Source: Cylicocyclus nassatus (Eukaryota; Nematoda; Chromadorea; Rhabditida; Strongylidae). Taken from it: a DNA stretch of 64,000 bases. A model generated the notes under the pieces. The model was not told where the DNA came from, did not search any database, and was given only the letters and a program-made list of their open reading frames with translations. Location of the stretch: contig CATQJL010000316.1 of assembly GCA_958299035.1 (NCBI GenBank), positions 92,464,443-92,528,442 of the forward strand. Direction: 5' to 3'. Each line of letters begins with the position of its first letter. Position 1 is the stretch's first letter. The translations under genes were made by a program, and so were the position numbers. Shown here piece by piece: positions 21,340 through 31,409 of this stretch.

Positions 21340-21661
21340 GAGAGGAGTTACGGAAAGTTTTACGCAAAAATTTCGAAATGCAGCTACAATAAAATCTTTC
21401 AGAACTGAAGTCTGTGAGCTTCGTCAGGGCGCTTCATGCAGTTAATATCTTTATTCTAATATATTTGAGCTAGTCGTTACTCCATTTAACTGCCGGAAGA
21501 CCTCAACGCTCGTTTCTACTTAAACTAGAACCTTAAATTTTTGCCCCAAAAAACTCCTATAACTCCCATCCCAAAATTGCTTTGCAAATACCGAAAGCAG
21601 ATTCGGAATCAGGTTGCATGCTCTATGAAACAATTTACATTTCTTGGGGAAACGCCACCTC

Positions 21662-21799
21662 GCACGTGCCATACTTGATCCACTTGATCCACTTCGCTAT
21701 TGGTCGAGCACTTGCTCCACATGATCCACTCACTATTGATCAGTTCACTGATATGACCTATAGCGAAATGGAAGAAGTGGATCAAGTATGGCGTGTGCC
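21662..21799. mobile_element. Hairpin element with GCCATACTTGATCC arms, copy U2
   Basis: About 140 bp. The left arm GTGCCATACTTGATCCACTT repeats GATCCACTT words. The right arm is its complement ending AGTATGGCGTGTGCC. A larger relative is at 35,683-35,917. Confidence 0.6.
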
Positions 21800-22402
21800 T
21801 TACAAGGGAAGTCTAATTAGTCGAAGTGACCTTTCCGAATGATTCATATATATACCAGTTATAATAAACCAGTGCGTCACCTCCGCTTCGCGGAGGTTCG
21901 CACTGGCTCCCTATCTGTATGCCTTTCTCATGTTCGCATGAGAACGACTTTGAAACTCACCACGCGATGCTGAGCATCACAAATGAATCGTAAACAACTG
22001 TTCATTCATGAAGCATCTCCACGTAATAGTTTGATAATCGTCATAAGGATATTAGTCACCTTGGGCTACATTTCAGTGCAAAAACCTCTTCAGTTTTTTC
22101 AAGTTAAACCTTGTCAAATCGACCATCTACGCTTCATCACATTTTGGCGCTGTTTTCACAAAAAAGCAAACTTTTTTAGCACTTTTTGGGCTAGAATTCA
22201 TGGCGCGCAGAGTTACTTGTCAGGCAAATCATAACTTTGCAAAAAGTCGAATTAGCGACCCAGTTTTGCGTGCCAAAAGGCGCGTGGACCCGTTTGACGC
22301 GCAAATTTTGAGGGACCCGCTTATCGAACCGGTTCGTCCTTGTGCATGGTGAGCCTACACGCTGGCACGGTATGTTGTGCAAAATTGCAGCCCGATAGCT
22401 TA

Positions 22403-23007
22403 CAAGGGAACCGTGTCGAGTCGAAGTGGCCTTTCCAGATGAGACCCACACTGCTTTGAAGAGTATTGCACAGTGATTCCAAATCTGCCTTCCAAATCTG
22501 CCAAGCGCCTCTGGACGCCGAGTTATGACCGTTCTTCGGGACGAAAAATGAATGCAGAATTTAGGTAAAATTGATTGTTACAATCTTTCCAGCGCTCAGA
22601 TAAAGCAATGTTAAGTATTAGCATATTAAATAAAATGTATCCATTGCATAAACAGCTCTAATACTTGACACTGGACCATTTGAGCAAATTTGGGCAATTT
22701 TGCTTCAGTTTGCGCTCAATTTTTTGACCTGAAAAACGAGCATAACTCGGCGTCCAGAGGCGCTTGGCAGATTTGAAAAGCAGATTTGGAATCACCGATT
22801 AATGCCCTTCAAAGCAGTGTGGGTCTCATCTGGAAAGGCCACTTCGACTCGACACGGTTCTTGTGGGTGGGGGAACGAAAGCCGCCAGGTCCAGCCGCCT
22901 TTCGCGGCCAGCTGGTCCTTTCGCAGCGTTGTTGCATGTCGTTCCAGGACCAGCAGTCCGCGGAGGCGGCTGGACCTGGCGGCTTTCGTTCCCCCACCCG
23001 GTTCTTG
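22403..23007. mobile_element. PIF/Harbinger-like MITE (CAAGGG family), copy 6
   Basis: It starts CAAGGGAACCGTGTCGAGTC, flanked by TTA at 22,400-22,402 and 23,008-23,010. Arms pair through TGGCCTTTCCAGATGAGACC, CTTTGAAG and CGGCGTCCAGAGGCGCTTGG. It contains the 135-bp element X2 near its right tip. Confidence 0.7.
22865..22999. mobile_element. Mutator-like hairpin MITE X2 with 9-bp TSD
   Basis: A 135-bp element with ends GGGTGGGGGAACGAAAGCC and GGCTTTCGTTCCCCCACCC. It is flanked by GGTTCTTGT at 22,856-22,864 and 23,000-23,008. It is close to X1 at 12,846, including the CTTTCGC and GTTGCATGTCGTTCCAGGAC loop. Confidence 0.78.
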
Positions 23008-23583
23008 TTAGTTGCAGCTTCCTCTATGAATTTCGTGACGACAGATTTACAGACAGACACACACACAAAAAAACAGACGGCCTTAGCGCGTTATTATAGT
23101 AGGATTATTTTGAAGAGCGTTAAACGCTGATTCCAAATCTGATTTTATTATCTGCCGAGCGCCTCTGCATGCCGAGTTATAAATGTTTTTTGAGCGAAAA
23201 TTGAACGCAGGATTCAAGTAAAATCAACTATTGCGTACTTTTCAGCGCCTAAATAGAGCAACATGTAGTATGAGTGTTTTGGATAGAAGGTATCCTTTGA
23301 AATGGAGTGCTCTGATGAATTGGACCATTTAAGCAATTCTGACGAATTTTGCTCTATTGAGCATTCAATTTTTCAACCCAAAGAACGCTCATAACTCGGC
23401 GTCCAGAAGCGCTCGGCAGATAACGAAGACAGATTCGAAAGCAGCGTTTAACGCTCTTCAAAACAGTATACGACCCATTTGGAAAGACCACTTCGACTGA
23501 TCCGACCTCCCTTGTTAGCCCCAAAGCAAAGTCCAGCTTAACCCAACGTCTTTACCGCGCCTGCCTGAGATAGTGAAGACTAA

Positions 23584-23692
23584 GTCTGGATTCATACTGA
23601 TCCTAAGTTCTGAAACACTTCCAGCACAGCGCACAATTCAAGCGCTGTGCTGAAACTGTTCCGGAACTTACGGATCGGTATGAACCCAGCCT
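23584..23692. mobile_element. Minimal PIF/Harbinger-like MITE with TTCATAC tips
   Basis: Only 109 bp. Ends GTCTGGATTCATACTGATCC and GGATCGGTATGAACCCAGCC, flanked by TAA on both sides (23,581-23,583 and 23,693-23,695). The stem continues through CAGCACAGCGC to a short loop. Confidence 0.7.
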
Positions 23693-23872
23693 AAAGAAAA
23701 CACCAATCCTAATTCCTCTCGCTGCTATGAAATCACGATCTGATCTCACACACTGATATAAAGGAGGCAACTGATTGCAAGCCGAAACTCTCCGGAGTCA
23801 GTCGCTTTACTCTTCCAGAGAGTGCCATTATATGACATCAGTCACCACTCAGTTAGGAAAACCAAAGCGTAC

Positions 23873-24037
23873 CTTCAGTTCCATGCACTTTCTTCCACAA
23901 AGTTGCTTGATATTGTAATTGAGCATTGATGCCAACCTATCACCTAGAACATCTTGAGCAAAAGGTTGTGGTGCATCACGTGTAAGATATCCCAGTAGCT
24001 CCAGTGTATCTTTTGCATAGATTAGCCATGACCGCAC
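23873..24037 (-). CDS. ufd-2: UFD-2 exon: Ufd2 core segment (SWLIYA ... LCGRKC)
   Basis: Fifty-five codons, phase 0 at both ends. Conserved features are SWLIYA near the start, PQPFAQDVLGDRLASMLNYN in the middle and QLCGRKCMELK at the end. They match the RLAAMLNFNLQQLCG-type segment of the Ufd2 core. The acceptor is CTCTTCCCAG and the donor is GTACGC. A 50-bp intron separates it from the exon to its right. Confidence 0.96.
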
Positions 24038-24087
24038 CTGGGAAGAGCGATGCATGAGTGATAGATACCACAAAATCACCAACGAAC

Positions 24088-24283
24088 TTGTCTCTTAGCG
24101 TCTTCCAAAATCCCTTCCTTTTGCTGTTGCTCTTCTCGTCCAAGCGCTGCCCACTCTTCTTTATTTGACATCAGCAACTCAACGTCGTGAATCTTTTTCA
24201 AAGCGGCCAAGCTTTCATCCAGTAGAAAAGTTGCATCATTGATAACCATATTTATGAAACGGATAAATTCAGGTCCACAAGCC
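24088..24283 (-). CDS. ufd-2: UFD-2 exon: Ufd2 core segment (FIRFINMVINDATFLLDESL)
   Basis: One base completing an Arg codon, then 65 codons. It carries the most conserved block of the family, FIRFINMVINDATFLLDESL, followed by a charged helix and QQKEGILEDAKRQ. The acceptor is TTTGTTTCCAG and the donor is GTTCGT, the same unusual donor type as at 6,029. In UFD-2 this core is an armadillo-like helical region that presents the U-box. Confidence 0.97.
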
Positions 24284-24335
24284 CTGGAAACAAAAACCAA
24301 TCATAGGCGTAAATTGAATGATCTCTAGCGCTCAC

Positions 24336-24463
24336 CTCGCTAATTGAATCATGACGGATCTGTAATAAGTTTCGTTCCATAGACATTGGAATATCACCTG
24401 GATATTACGCCTTATGCTGAACTTTTCGTAAAAATCCGTCCCAGCTTCAGCATCCGAGTAAAA
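24336..24463 (-). CDS. ufd-2: UFD-2 exon: Ufd2 core segment (DFYEKFSIRRNIQVIF)
   Basis: Forty-two codons plus two bases. It starts FYSDAEAGTDFYEKF and continues SIRRNIQVIF, which matches the EFYDKFxIR motif of the family. It is shorter than usual before that motif. The acceptor is AACGTTTAG and the donor is GTGAGC. It joins the next exon across a 52-bp intron and the previous exon (41,013-41,129) across 16.5 kb. Confidence 0.96.
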
Positions 24464-25174
24464 CTAAACGTTCTAATTGGCTCGACGAGTCATTTATACC
24501 ACAAGATAAACTTAACACATCAACTGAACTTCATAAGCAACAACTGTATTTCTAGCATGATATTACGGGATAACAAAGGATTGCTATAATGTTCCCGAAT
24601 CCGCCCTAGATGTTGACAGAAAAGCTTATTTTTTTGGAGTGCCATCTTGCTTGTTTCTTCTACCTATCAGTAAAAAAAGCGGAGAACACATGTCAATTCC
24701 TAATCTACAAAGATGATGGGAAGAGAAGAGCGGAAAATGCGGACGACAGTTCATGTTGATGTAATTAAGTACTTTCACAGGTGCCGATAACGCATTCTCT
24801 TTTTTGTATGTCTCCCTAATGCTGGAGCACCGTGAATCCTCAGTTTTGCGCTTGAAAAGCGGTCTACATTTTTGTACGGATGGAGAGGGGGAAGGGCGGA
24901 CATTATTCTTTATGAAGGGAAGTGCCACGCCTCTCAAGGTTGCTTTCTGAATGTTTACCGCAGCCACGCCAGGCACAGCCATGTCTTTCCCATAATGACT
25001 GAGAGAGAGAATAGAACGCTAAAACGGCGGAAGTGTGCTTATGGGACAGACAGTCTGTTTCGAGCTGCGATCCCCTCTCCGGCTGGAATGTTGCATGATG
25101 CATGTTGCATTTAGATCTCCACGGGGGAGCGGATCGCAGCTCAAACTTCATATTCTGAGGCTTTATATATCTGA
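24464..25174. other. Intronic DNA with no recognised feature
   Basis: I see no exon, terminus or RNA gene. The right end abuts the CTAG end of the short Helitron. Confidence 0.35.
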
Positions 25175-25782
25175 CTAGCTTGCTTACCCGGCTCCGCCCG
25201 GTTTAGTGAAAAATATGAAAAGTTCCATCCTTATCCGTGCAGAATCCTTCCCTGTGCCACTTCTCCATGCAAATCCTCTATCCCCGTTTTCTCAGCATGC
25301 TCACCTACCCCCTGTGCCAACTCCCAGCCCTCTAGGTTAAACTTTGCAAAAAATCGATAAAATCGATAAAAGTAATGGATGAATCCAGAAACTAATATTG
25401 TATTCGTAATCAGCATGCTCGATTACCCCCCCTGTGCAAACTCCCAGCCCCGCAGGTCAAACTTTACAAAGAAATCGATAAAATCGATAAAAGTAATCGA
25501 TAATCCTGAAAACCAATATTGTATTCGGAATCCCCATGCTCGATTACCCCCCTGTGCCAACTCTCAGCCCCGTAGGTGAACTCTGCAAAATAATCGATAA
25601 AAATCGATATCGATCGATGACGAAAAGTAGCCTATGACATCCGCTCGGCCCTGAAGTGTATGTGTGCCAAGTTTGTCCCGGATCGGTTCAGAAATGGAAT
25701 TTTCTATTCCGAACATTCGTAGAGACAGACATACAGACAGACAGACGTATAGACAAACAGACATTCAGCTTTATATATAAGA
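25175..25782 (-). mobile_element. Short non-autonomous Helitron H1 (left copy)
   Basis: On the minus strand it begins TCTTATATATAAAGCTGAATG and ends GTAAGCAAGCTAG followed by T. A CCGG-GCGGAG-CCGG hairpin lies about 9 bases before the CTAG. It contains two or three copies of a ~115-bp unit with AATCGATAAAATCGATAAAAG and a GTCTGT-rich head. TC start, 3' hairpin, CTAG end and no TSD are the standard Helitron signs. No Rep/helicase frame. Confidence 0.75.
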
Positions 25783-26259
25783 CTAGCGACCCGTAGGGTC
25801 GCTAGTAGGTGGGTGGGGGGCAGAAACATTGATTTCTGCCATTAATCAACTAAGAATCCCAAGAAAGAGAATTTCCATCTTTCCAGCGACCTTTCGCGTG
25901 TTGTGAGTAGTAGAAACAAAACACTATGCTCTTAGGAAAGGAGCTAGTACTAGTGACTACCCGCAAAGCATCTCTGCTATTCTTCTTGCAGATACCTTCG
26001 CCCAGATACCACAGCTCTTAAACAAGGAAGCTACCTCCAAGCACCTGTTTAGAACAGCCGATTCATCCCAAAACTCAGATTGATTTCCAGGAAAGTACCA
26101 TGTAAAGGAAGCGTCAAGTTATGTCTTCCAGCAGCCGAAAACTCGAATATGTAGGTAAAAGCAAAGCAGTATTTTCTTCGATGATGTCTTGTCAGTGAAC
26201 GGACTCATTTCTTAGAGCAGACAAAAGCTGGCCCAACGCCTTCTTTTGAAGGACAATCT

Positions 26260-28280
26260 TACCGAAACTGTCCTGTCGCATAAAACCCTAGGTCTTTCCT
26301 TCCCTCGAAACCAAGCTCCTTATGCTTCCGCTTTTAGGGGCAGAAGTATGATTGAGAAGAAGGGGCCGTAATTTTTCTAGCAAGTTTCTTTATAATTAAA
26401 TATTGACACCTAAAAATTTTTAGCGCGAATATCTTGCTGTCTGAACCCTGAGTCTTTTCTTTCCTCGAGACCAAGCTCCCTGTTTTTTTTCTTCTAGGGA
26501 CAAAAGTGTGGTTTTAGCGAAGTTCGAAAGGCCAAAATTTTTAGAGAAGATAATTTCCTGTCGCAAGACGCTCATGGGTCTGTCATTCCCTCGGAACCAC
26601 TTTTCTGCCTTCAGAGGCAGAAGTCTGATTTCTGCAGAGTAGAATGGCCACAAGTGAATTTCAAACAAGTTTCTGTGGAATAAACATTGACACCCAGAAA
26701 CTTCTGGCGAAAATATCGTGCTGCCTGAAGCCATGATTCTTTCTTCCCTCAAGACCAAGCACCCTGTGCTTTTCTGCTTTCAGGGCAGAAGTCTGGTTTT
26801 TGCAGAGTAGAATGGCCACAAGTGAATTTCAAACAAGTTTCTGTAGAATAAACATCGACACCCAGAAATTCTCAGCGAAAGTATCTTGCTGGCTAAGCTC
26901 ATGAGTCTCTTCCCCTCGAGACCAAGCTATCTGTGCTGTTTTGCTTTTAGGGGTAGAAGTATGGGCTTTGCACAGTAGAATGGCCACGAATTTCAAACAA
27001 GTTTCTGTATAATAAAACATCGACACCCAGAAATTCTCAGCGAAAATTTCTTGCTGCCTGAGGCCATAATTCTTTCTTCCCTCAAGACCAAGCTCCTTGT
27101 GCTTTTTTGCTTTTAGGGCCAGAAGTGTGGTTTTTGAGTTTTCTGGTTTTTGCGAAGTTTTGGAGTCCAACGTCTTAGCGAAAATGTCCTGTCGGATGAA
27201 ACTCATGGGCTGTCCTTCCCTAGAGACTGAATTCCCTGTGCTTTTCTGCTTTTAGGGGCAGAAGTACTGGTTTTTGCGAAGTCTACGGGTCAAACCCCTT
27301 GGCGAAGATGTTTGTTGCATGAAGCTGATGGTTTTGTCTTTTCCTCGAAACCAAGCTATCTGTGCTGTTTCGCTTTTAGAGGAAGAAGTGTGGTTTTTGC
27401 AAAGTAGAATGTCCAGAAGTAAATCTTAAGCAAGTTTTTGTATAATCATTGACACCCAGAAACTTTTGGCGAAAATAACGTGCTGCCTCAAGCCATGATT
27501 CTTTCTTCCCTCAAGACCAAGCACCCTGTGCTTTTCTGCTTTCAGGGCAGAAGTACTGGTTTTTGCGAAGTCTAGGGGTTAAACATCTTAGCGAAAATGT
27601 CTTGTCGGATGAAGCTCATGGGTCTGCCCCTCCCTCGAGAGCACTTTGTGCTTTTTTACTTTTAGAGGCAGAAATATGGTTTTTGCAAAGTAGAAGGGCC
27701 AGAAGTAAATTTTAAGCAAGTTTCTGTATGAATAAAGACTGACACCCAGAAATTTTCAGCGAAAGTATCTTGCTGGCTGAGCTTATGAGTCTTCCCTCCG
27801 AGACCAAAAGGGCCAGAAGTAAATTTCAAGCAAGTTCGATATAATCATTAACACCCAGAAACTCCTGGCGAAAATATCTTGCTGCCTGAGGCCATAATTC
27901 TTTCTTCCCTCGAGACCAAGCTCCCTGTCTTTTCTGCTTCTAGGACCAGAAGTGTGGTTTTTGAGTTTGTGGTTTTTGCGAAGTTTGGGTGCCAAAAGTT
28001 TCAGTGAAAATGTCCTATCGGATGAAGCTCATAGATCTGTTCATCCCCAGAGACCACTTTTCTGCTTTCAGAAGCAGAAGTATGGTTTTTGCAAAGTGGA
28101 AGCGACAGAAGTAAATTTCATGGAAATTGCTGTATAATTAGATATTGACTCGTAGAAATTCTTAACGGAAATGTCTTGCCGCCTCAGTTTATAAGCCTTT
28201 ACTTCCCTCAAGACCAGGCTCTTTGTGCTTTTCTGATTTTAGCGGCAGAAGTAGGAATTTAGAAGGTAATGGCGGGCCAA
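26260..28280. repeat. Degenerate ~280-bp tandem array in H2 (left)
   Basis: The unit recurs with words GGTTTTTGCGAAGT, CTTTTCTGCTTTTAGGGGCAG, TCTTTCTTCCCTCAAGACC and ACACCCAGAAATT. About seven to eight diverged units are present. Short open frames recur in register but are interrupted, so I read it as satellite-like. Confidence 0.7.
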
Positions 28281-28319
28281 AGAGGATCTATGACAACTTT
28301 AGGTAAATTTACTCTTCGT

Positions 28320-30410
28320 CAATTCCGAGTGTGATTATAGAATTCTCAGCATGCTCACTTACCCCCGGACCGGTGCCATCTCAGCCTCGTAGCTTCAGCT
28401 TTAAGTAATGGGTATTTTCAAAAACGGTTACTTCTTCGCAGTGAGCGTGCTCACATACAACTTTGTGCCAAGAACCAGCCGTGTAGCTCTAACTTTACAA
28501 AGAATAGAAAAATCTACAGAAATAATAGGTACTTTCAAGAACACTTATTACAATCGTAATCGGCATGCTCGCTTTTCCCATGTGCCAAATCCCAGTTCCA
28601 TGGCTTAAACTTTGCAAAATAGATAAAGCAAGTGAAGGTAATTGATAACTTGTAAAATAAGAACTGTTCGTGAGCAGCATGCTCAATTACCAGCCTGTAC
28701 CAACCCCTAACGCCGTGGTTCGAACATTGCAAAAAAAATTAATTAAACCAATAGAAGTAATGGGTATTTTCTGAATTGGTTATCATATTCGTAATCGGCA
28801 TGCTCGCTTGCTCCCATGTGCCAACTCTCAGCGCCGTAGCTCGAACTTTGCAAAAAAAAATTGATAAAATGATAAAAGTAATGGGCATTTTTGAAAATGG
28901 TTATCATATATGTAATCACATGCTCGATTACCTCCCTGTGCCAAAACCCAGCCCCTTAGTTCAAAATTTGTAAAAAAATAGATAAAATGATAAAAGTAAC
29001 TGATAATTCTAAAAACTAATAATGTATTCGTAACCAGCATACTCGATTACCCCCCTGTGCAAACTTCCAGCCCCAGGTCAAACTTTACAAAAAAATCGAT
29101 AAAATCGATAAAAGTAATGCGTATTTTTGAAAATGGTTATCATATATGTAATCAGCATGCTCCATTACCCCCCTGTGCCAACTCTCAGCCCCTTAGTTCA
29201 AAATTTGCGCAAAAATCGATAAAATGATAAAAGTAATGGGTATTTTTGAAAATGGTTATCATATTTAATCAGCATGCTCGATTACCCTCCTGTGCCAACT
29301 TCCAGCCCCGTAGCTTAAACTTTGCAAAAAAATCGATAAGATAAAAGTAATGGGCATTTTTGAAAATGGTTATCATATTCTCAGATAATCGCCGAGGGCA
29401 GGCGATTATCTGAGAATGCGATTTACGGGCGGGCGGGCACCGGAAAAATAGTTCTTTGATTTCTTGCGGTCCGCTTGCAGATATTTGGAAGAATTTTAGC
29501 GAAATTTTAGACGAATGCTTGAAGAACAGCGCGGTTTTCTTATAGATTAGCTGCGGCGCAGTGGCCGCATTCTCGCGGACTTTCCGCGAGAATATGCAAA
29601 ATTTTTGAGGGCCGCACGGTCCTTTGTGGAGGACCGCGCAGCCCTCAGGTACTTTCCGCTGAGAGAAAGTACCTCAAACTTGAGTAATTAAACCAACGGT
29701 GACACCTCTGCCACATAGAGTCTTACCTTTGCTCGGCGTACGTCCGAAAATGCTTAAAAACCGTCCGAGCGCCAGCTAAAAATTTGGCCAGCGCTTGCTG
29801 AAAGAAATTATTTGCCGAGCGCTTGCAAAAAAATGCTGTGTTGCTGCCCGCTGGCAGAACATTGAACAGTAAAGGAAGTGCCGCTCGCTGAAGGTTTGGC
29901 CACGCCCCAAAATTCTGCTGACCGCTTGTAGAAAAGCGCGAGTTTGCGGACCGCCTGCCCCCGGCGATTATCTGACATGAGTTCGTAATCAGCATGCTCG
30001 ATTACCCCCTGTGCCAAAACCCAGCCCCTTAGTTCAAAATTTGCAAAAAAATCGATAATGATAAAAGTAATGGACATTTTTGAAAATGGTTATCATATTC
30101 GTAATCAGCATGCTCGATTACCCCCCCCCCCCCCTGTGCCAACTCTCAGCCCCTTAGTTCAAAATTTGCGCAAAAATCGATAAAATGATAAAAGTAATGG
30201 GTATTTTTGAAAATGGTTATCATATTCGTAATCAGCATGCTCGATTACCCCCCTGTGCCAACTCCCAGCCCCGTAGCTTGAACTTTGCAAAAAAATCGAC
30301 GAAATGATAAAAGTAACTGATAATTCTAAAAACTAATATTGCATTCGTAATCAGCATGTTCGCCTACCCCCCTGTGTCAACTCCGAGCTCCGTAGTTCAA
30401 AATTTGCAAA
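28320..30410. repeat. ~118-bp tandem array in H2 (left)
   Basis: Each unit has GTAATCAGCATGCTCGATTA, CCCCCTGTGCCAACT, a CAGCCCC-TAG motif, TTTGCAAAAAAATCGATAAA and ATGGTTATCATATTC. About a dozen units, plus the nested element N2. A run of 14 C is at 30,121-30,134. The same unit builds the body of H1. Confidence 0.8.
29380..29982. mobile_element. CTCAGATAATCGCC-ended element, copy N2
   Basis: It is inserted in one array unit: ATGGTTATCATATT on the left continues as CGTAATCAGCATGC on the right. The left tip has a short duplicated terminus (GATAATCGCC...GGCGATTATC within 35 bp). The matching H2 on the right lacks it. The interior is inverted relative to N1. Confidence 0.7.
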
Positions 30411-30569
30411 CAATCGATAAATTTGGTGGAAGTAGTAACAAGTTTCCATACTGGAAAATGACAGACACGAAAACACCATCGACCAGAAAAACACCATCGA
30501 GGACGTACAGACTGCATCCACCAGCGTACAGACAAGTACACCATTCGCTTTTATATATATATAGAAGGA

Positions 30570-30970
30570 TTTCACAGGGTCTACCTATCCAATTATTTCT
30601 ACTATCCTTCATTATAACCTACTGAACAGGAGCAAGAAGTTGTACAAGCCGCATTTTCCAGCTTTTTGTATGATTGTCCGATGATCTCCGGCGGCTCAGC
30701 AAATGCTTAGCAATGTTGGGTTGGATAATCTGTACAGTTCTGAAATGTCGTTAACTTAGAAAGAAAATGGACTATGAAAAAAAGACCGTCGATTGCCGGG
30801 ATTATTAGAAAATAAACAAAAAGCTGGAGAATGCGGCATGTATAGCTTCTCGCTCCTGTTCGATATGGATGGTAGGATAGCACAGGTAGACAATGCGAAT
30901 TCCAGATATCTAGAGAGCTTCAGGATATGAAACTTCCTTCCAAGCTGCGACCCCATTCCCTGCGGGGATG
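30570..30970. other. No recognised feature
   Basis: Intronic flank of the Helitron; nothing identified. Confidence 0.35.
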
Positions 30971-31403
30971 TTAAAGGCAGTGGATCGGCAAAACTCAACA
31001 ACTCAAGATTTTAACGCGGTTGGTTCCTTATCGCCCAAGTAAAAAAAACAAAAACAAGAAAACAGTGCAATCCTGGTGGTTGATTGCACAGCACGCCTTC
31101 CCTGCCGAGAAAAAACTCAAACTAACACGCGCAGGCCAATCTTACACGTGTCCGCGCGAGTTGGCAATTTCCTTCTCACCATTGGAGACTGCCCGCCGCA
31201 ATGCTATAATCATTGGGTCCCGCAACGATCCAGCGTCATCAGCCTCGCTCCACTCGTCCAATTTCAAAGGGAAGGGCATTAAAGGACGCTCGTTTCCGTC
31301 GTTTTCAAGCTTTCAGAAGTGCATTTTCGGGATCAGGGTATTAAATAACCCCAGATAAGCGAAAATTTGACTAAGTTGAGATTTGCCGAGCCACTGCCTT
31401 TGA
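30971..31403. mobile_element. piggyBac-like MITE (AGGCAGTGGATCGGC ends)
   Basis: TTAA at 30,971 and a decayed TTGA at 31,400. Ends are AGGCAGTGGATCGGCAAA and GCCGAGCCACTGCCT. It has a GGATCAGGGTATT block like its relatives. Confidence 0.6.
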
Positions 31404-31409
31404 GGGCGG

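Larger units (their letters stand above)
20067..21661. mobile_element. CAAGGG MITE copy 4, carrying a chain of piggyBac-like MITEs
   Basis: The left arm (20,067-20,174: CAAGGGAAAGATATTTGCCC, then TTATAGAGCATGG and ATTCCGAATCTGCTTTCGG) is repeated inverted at about 21,575-21,661. The right tip is replaced by a small hairpin element. Between the arms are three TTAA-bounded MITEs. Confidence 0.55.
21859..23098 (+). mobile_element. Dispersed repeat with 5' hairpin and CA-rich 3' end, copy J1
   Basis: It starts near TATAATAAACC, followed by a hairpin CAGTGCG...CGCACTG with loop TTC. It ends in a CAGACACACAC run and GCGTTATTATA. Copy J2 at 46,645-47,357 has the same order. A CAAGGG MITE (22,403-23,007) is nested inside. 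No coding frame is seen. The class is unresolved. Confidence 0.55.
21803..23514. mobile_element. PIF/Harbinger-like MITE (CAAGGG family), copy 7, split by a nested stack
   Basis: It starts CAAGGGAAGTCTAATTAGTC at 21,803 and ends GACCTCCCTTG at 23,514, flanked by TTA at 21,800-21,802 and 23,515-23,517. The left arm is cut after about 55 bp by a CA-rich dispersed repeat (21,859-23,098). The remainder resumes at TTTTGAAGAGCGTTAAACGC, exactly where the right arm predicts. Confidence 0.7.
25783..30569 (-). mobile_element. Non-autonomous Helitron H2 (left copy, 4.8 kb)
   Basis: On the minus strand it begins TCCTTCTATATATATATAAAAG after an A and ends in the hairpin AGCGACCC-TAC-GGGTCGCT with CTAG, followed at once by the TC of H1. 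From its 5' end it contains a ~118-bp tandem array, then a ~280-bp array, then unique sequence. The right copy (55,678-60,613) has the same order. No helicase or replication-initiator frame is visible. Confidence 0.75.

Noticed and set aside
28320..30410. Regular repeats that could suggest a CRISPR array
   Set aside because: Units are ~118 bp, repeat over their whole length with no conserved-repeat/variable-spacer pattern, and belong to a Helitron in eukaryotic DNA.
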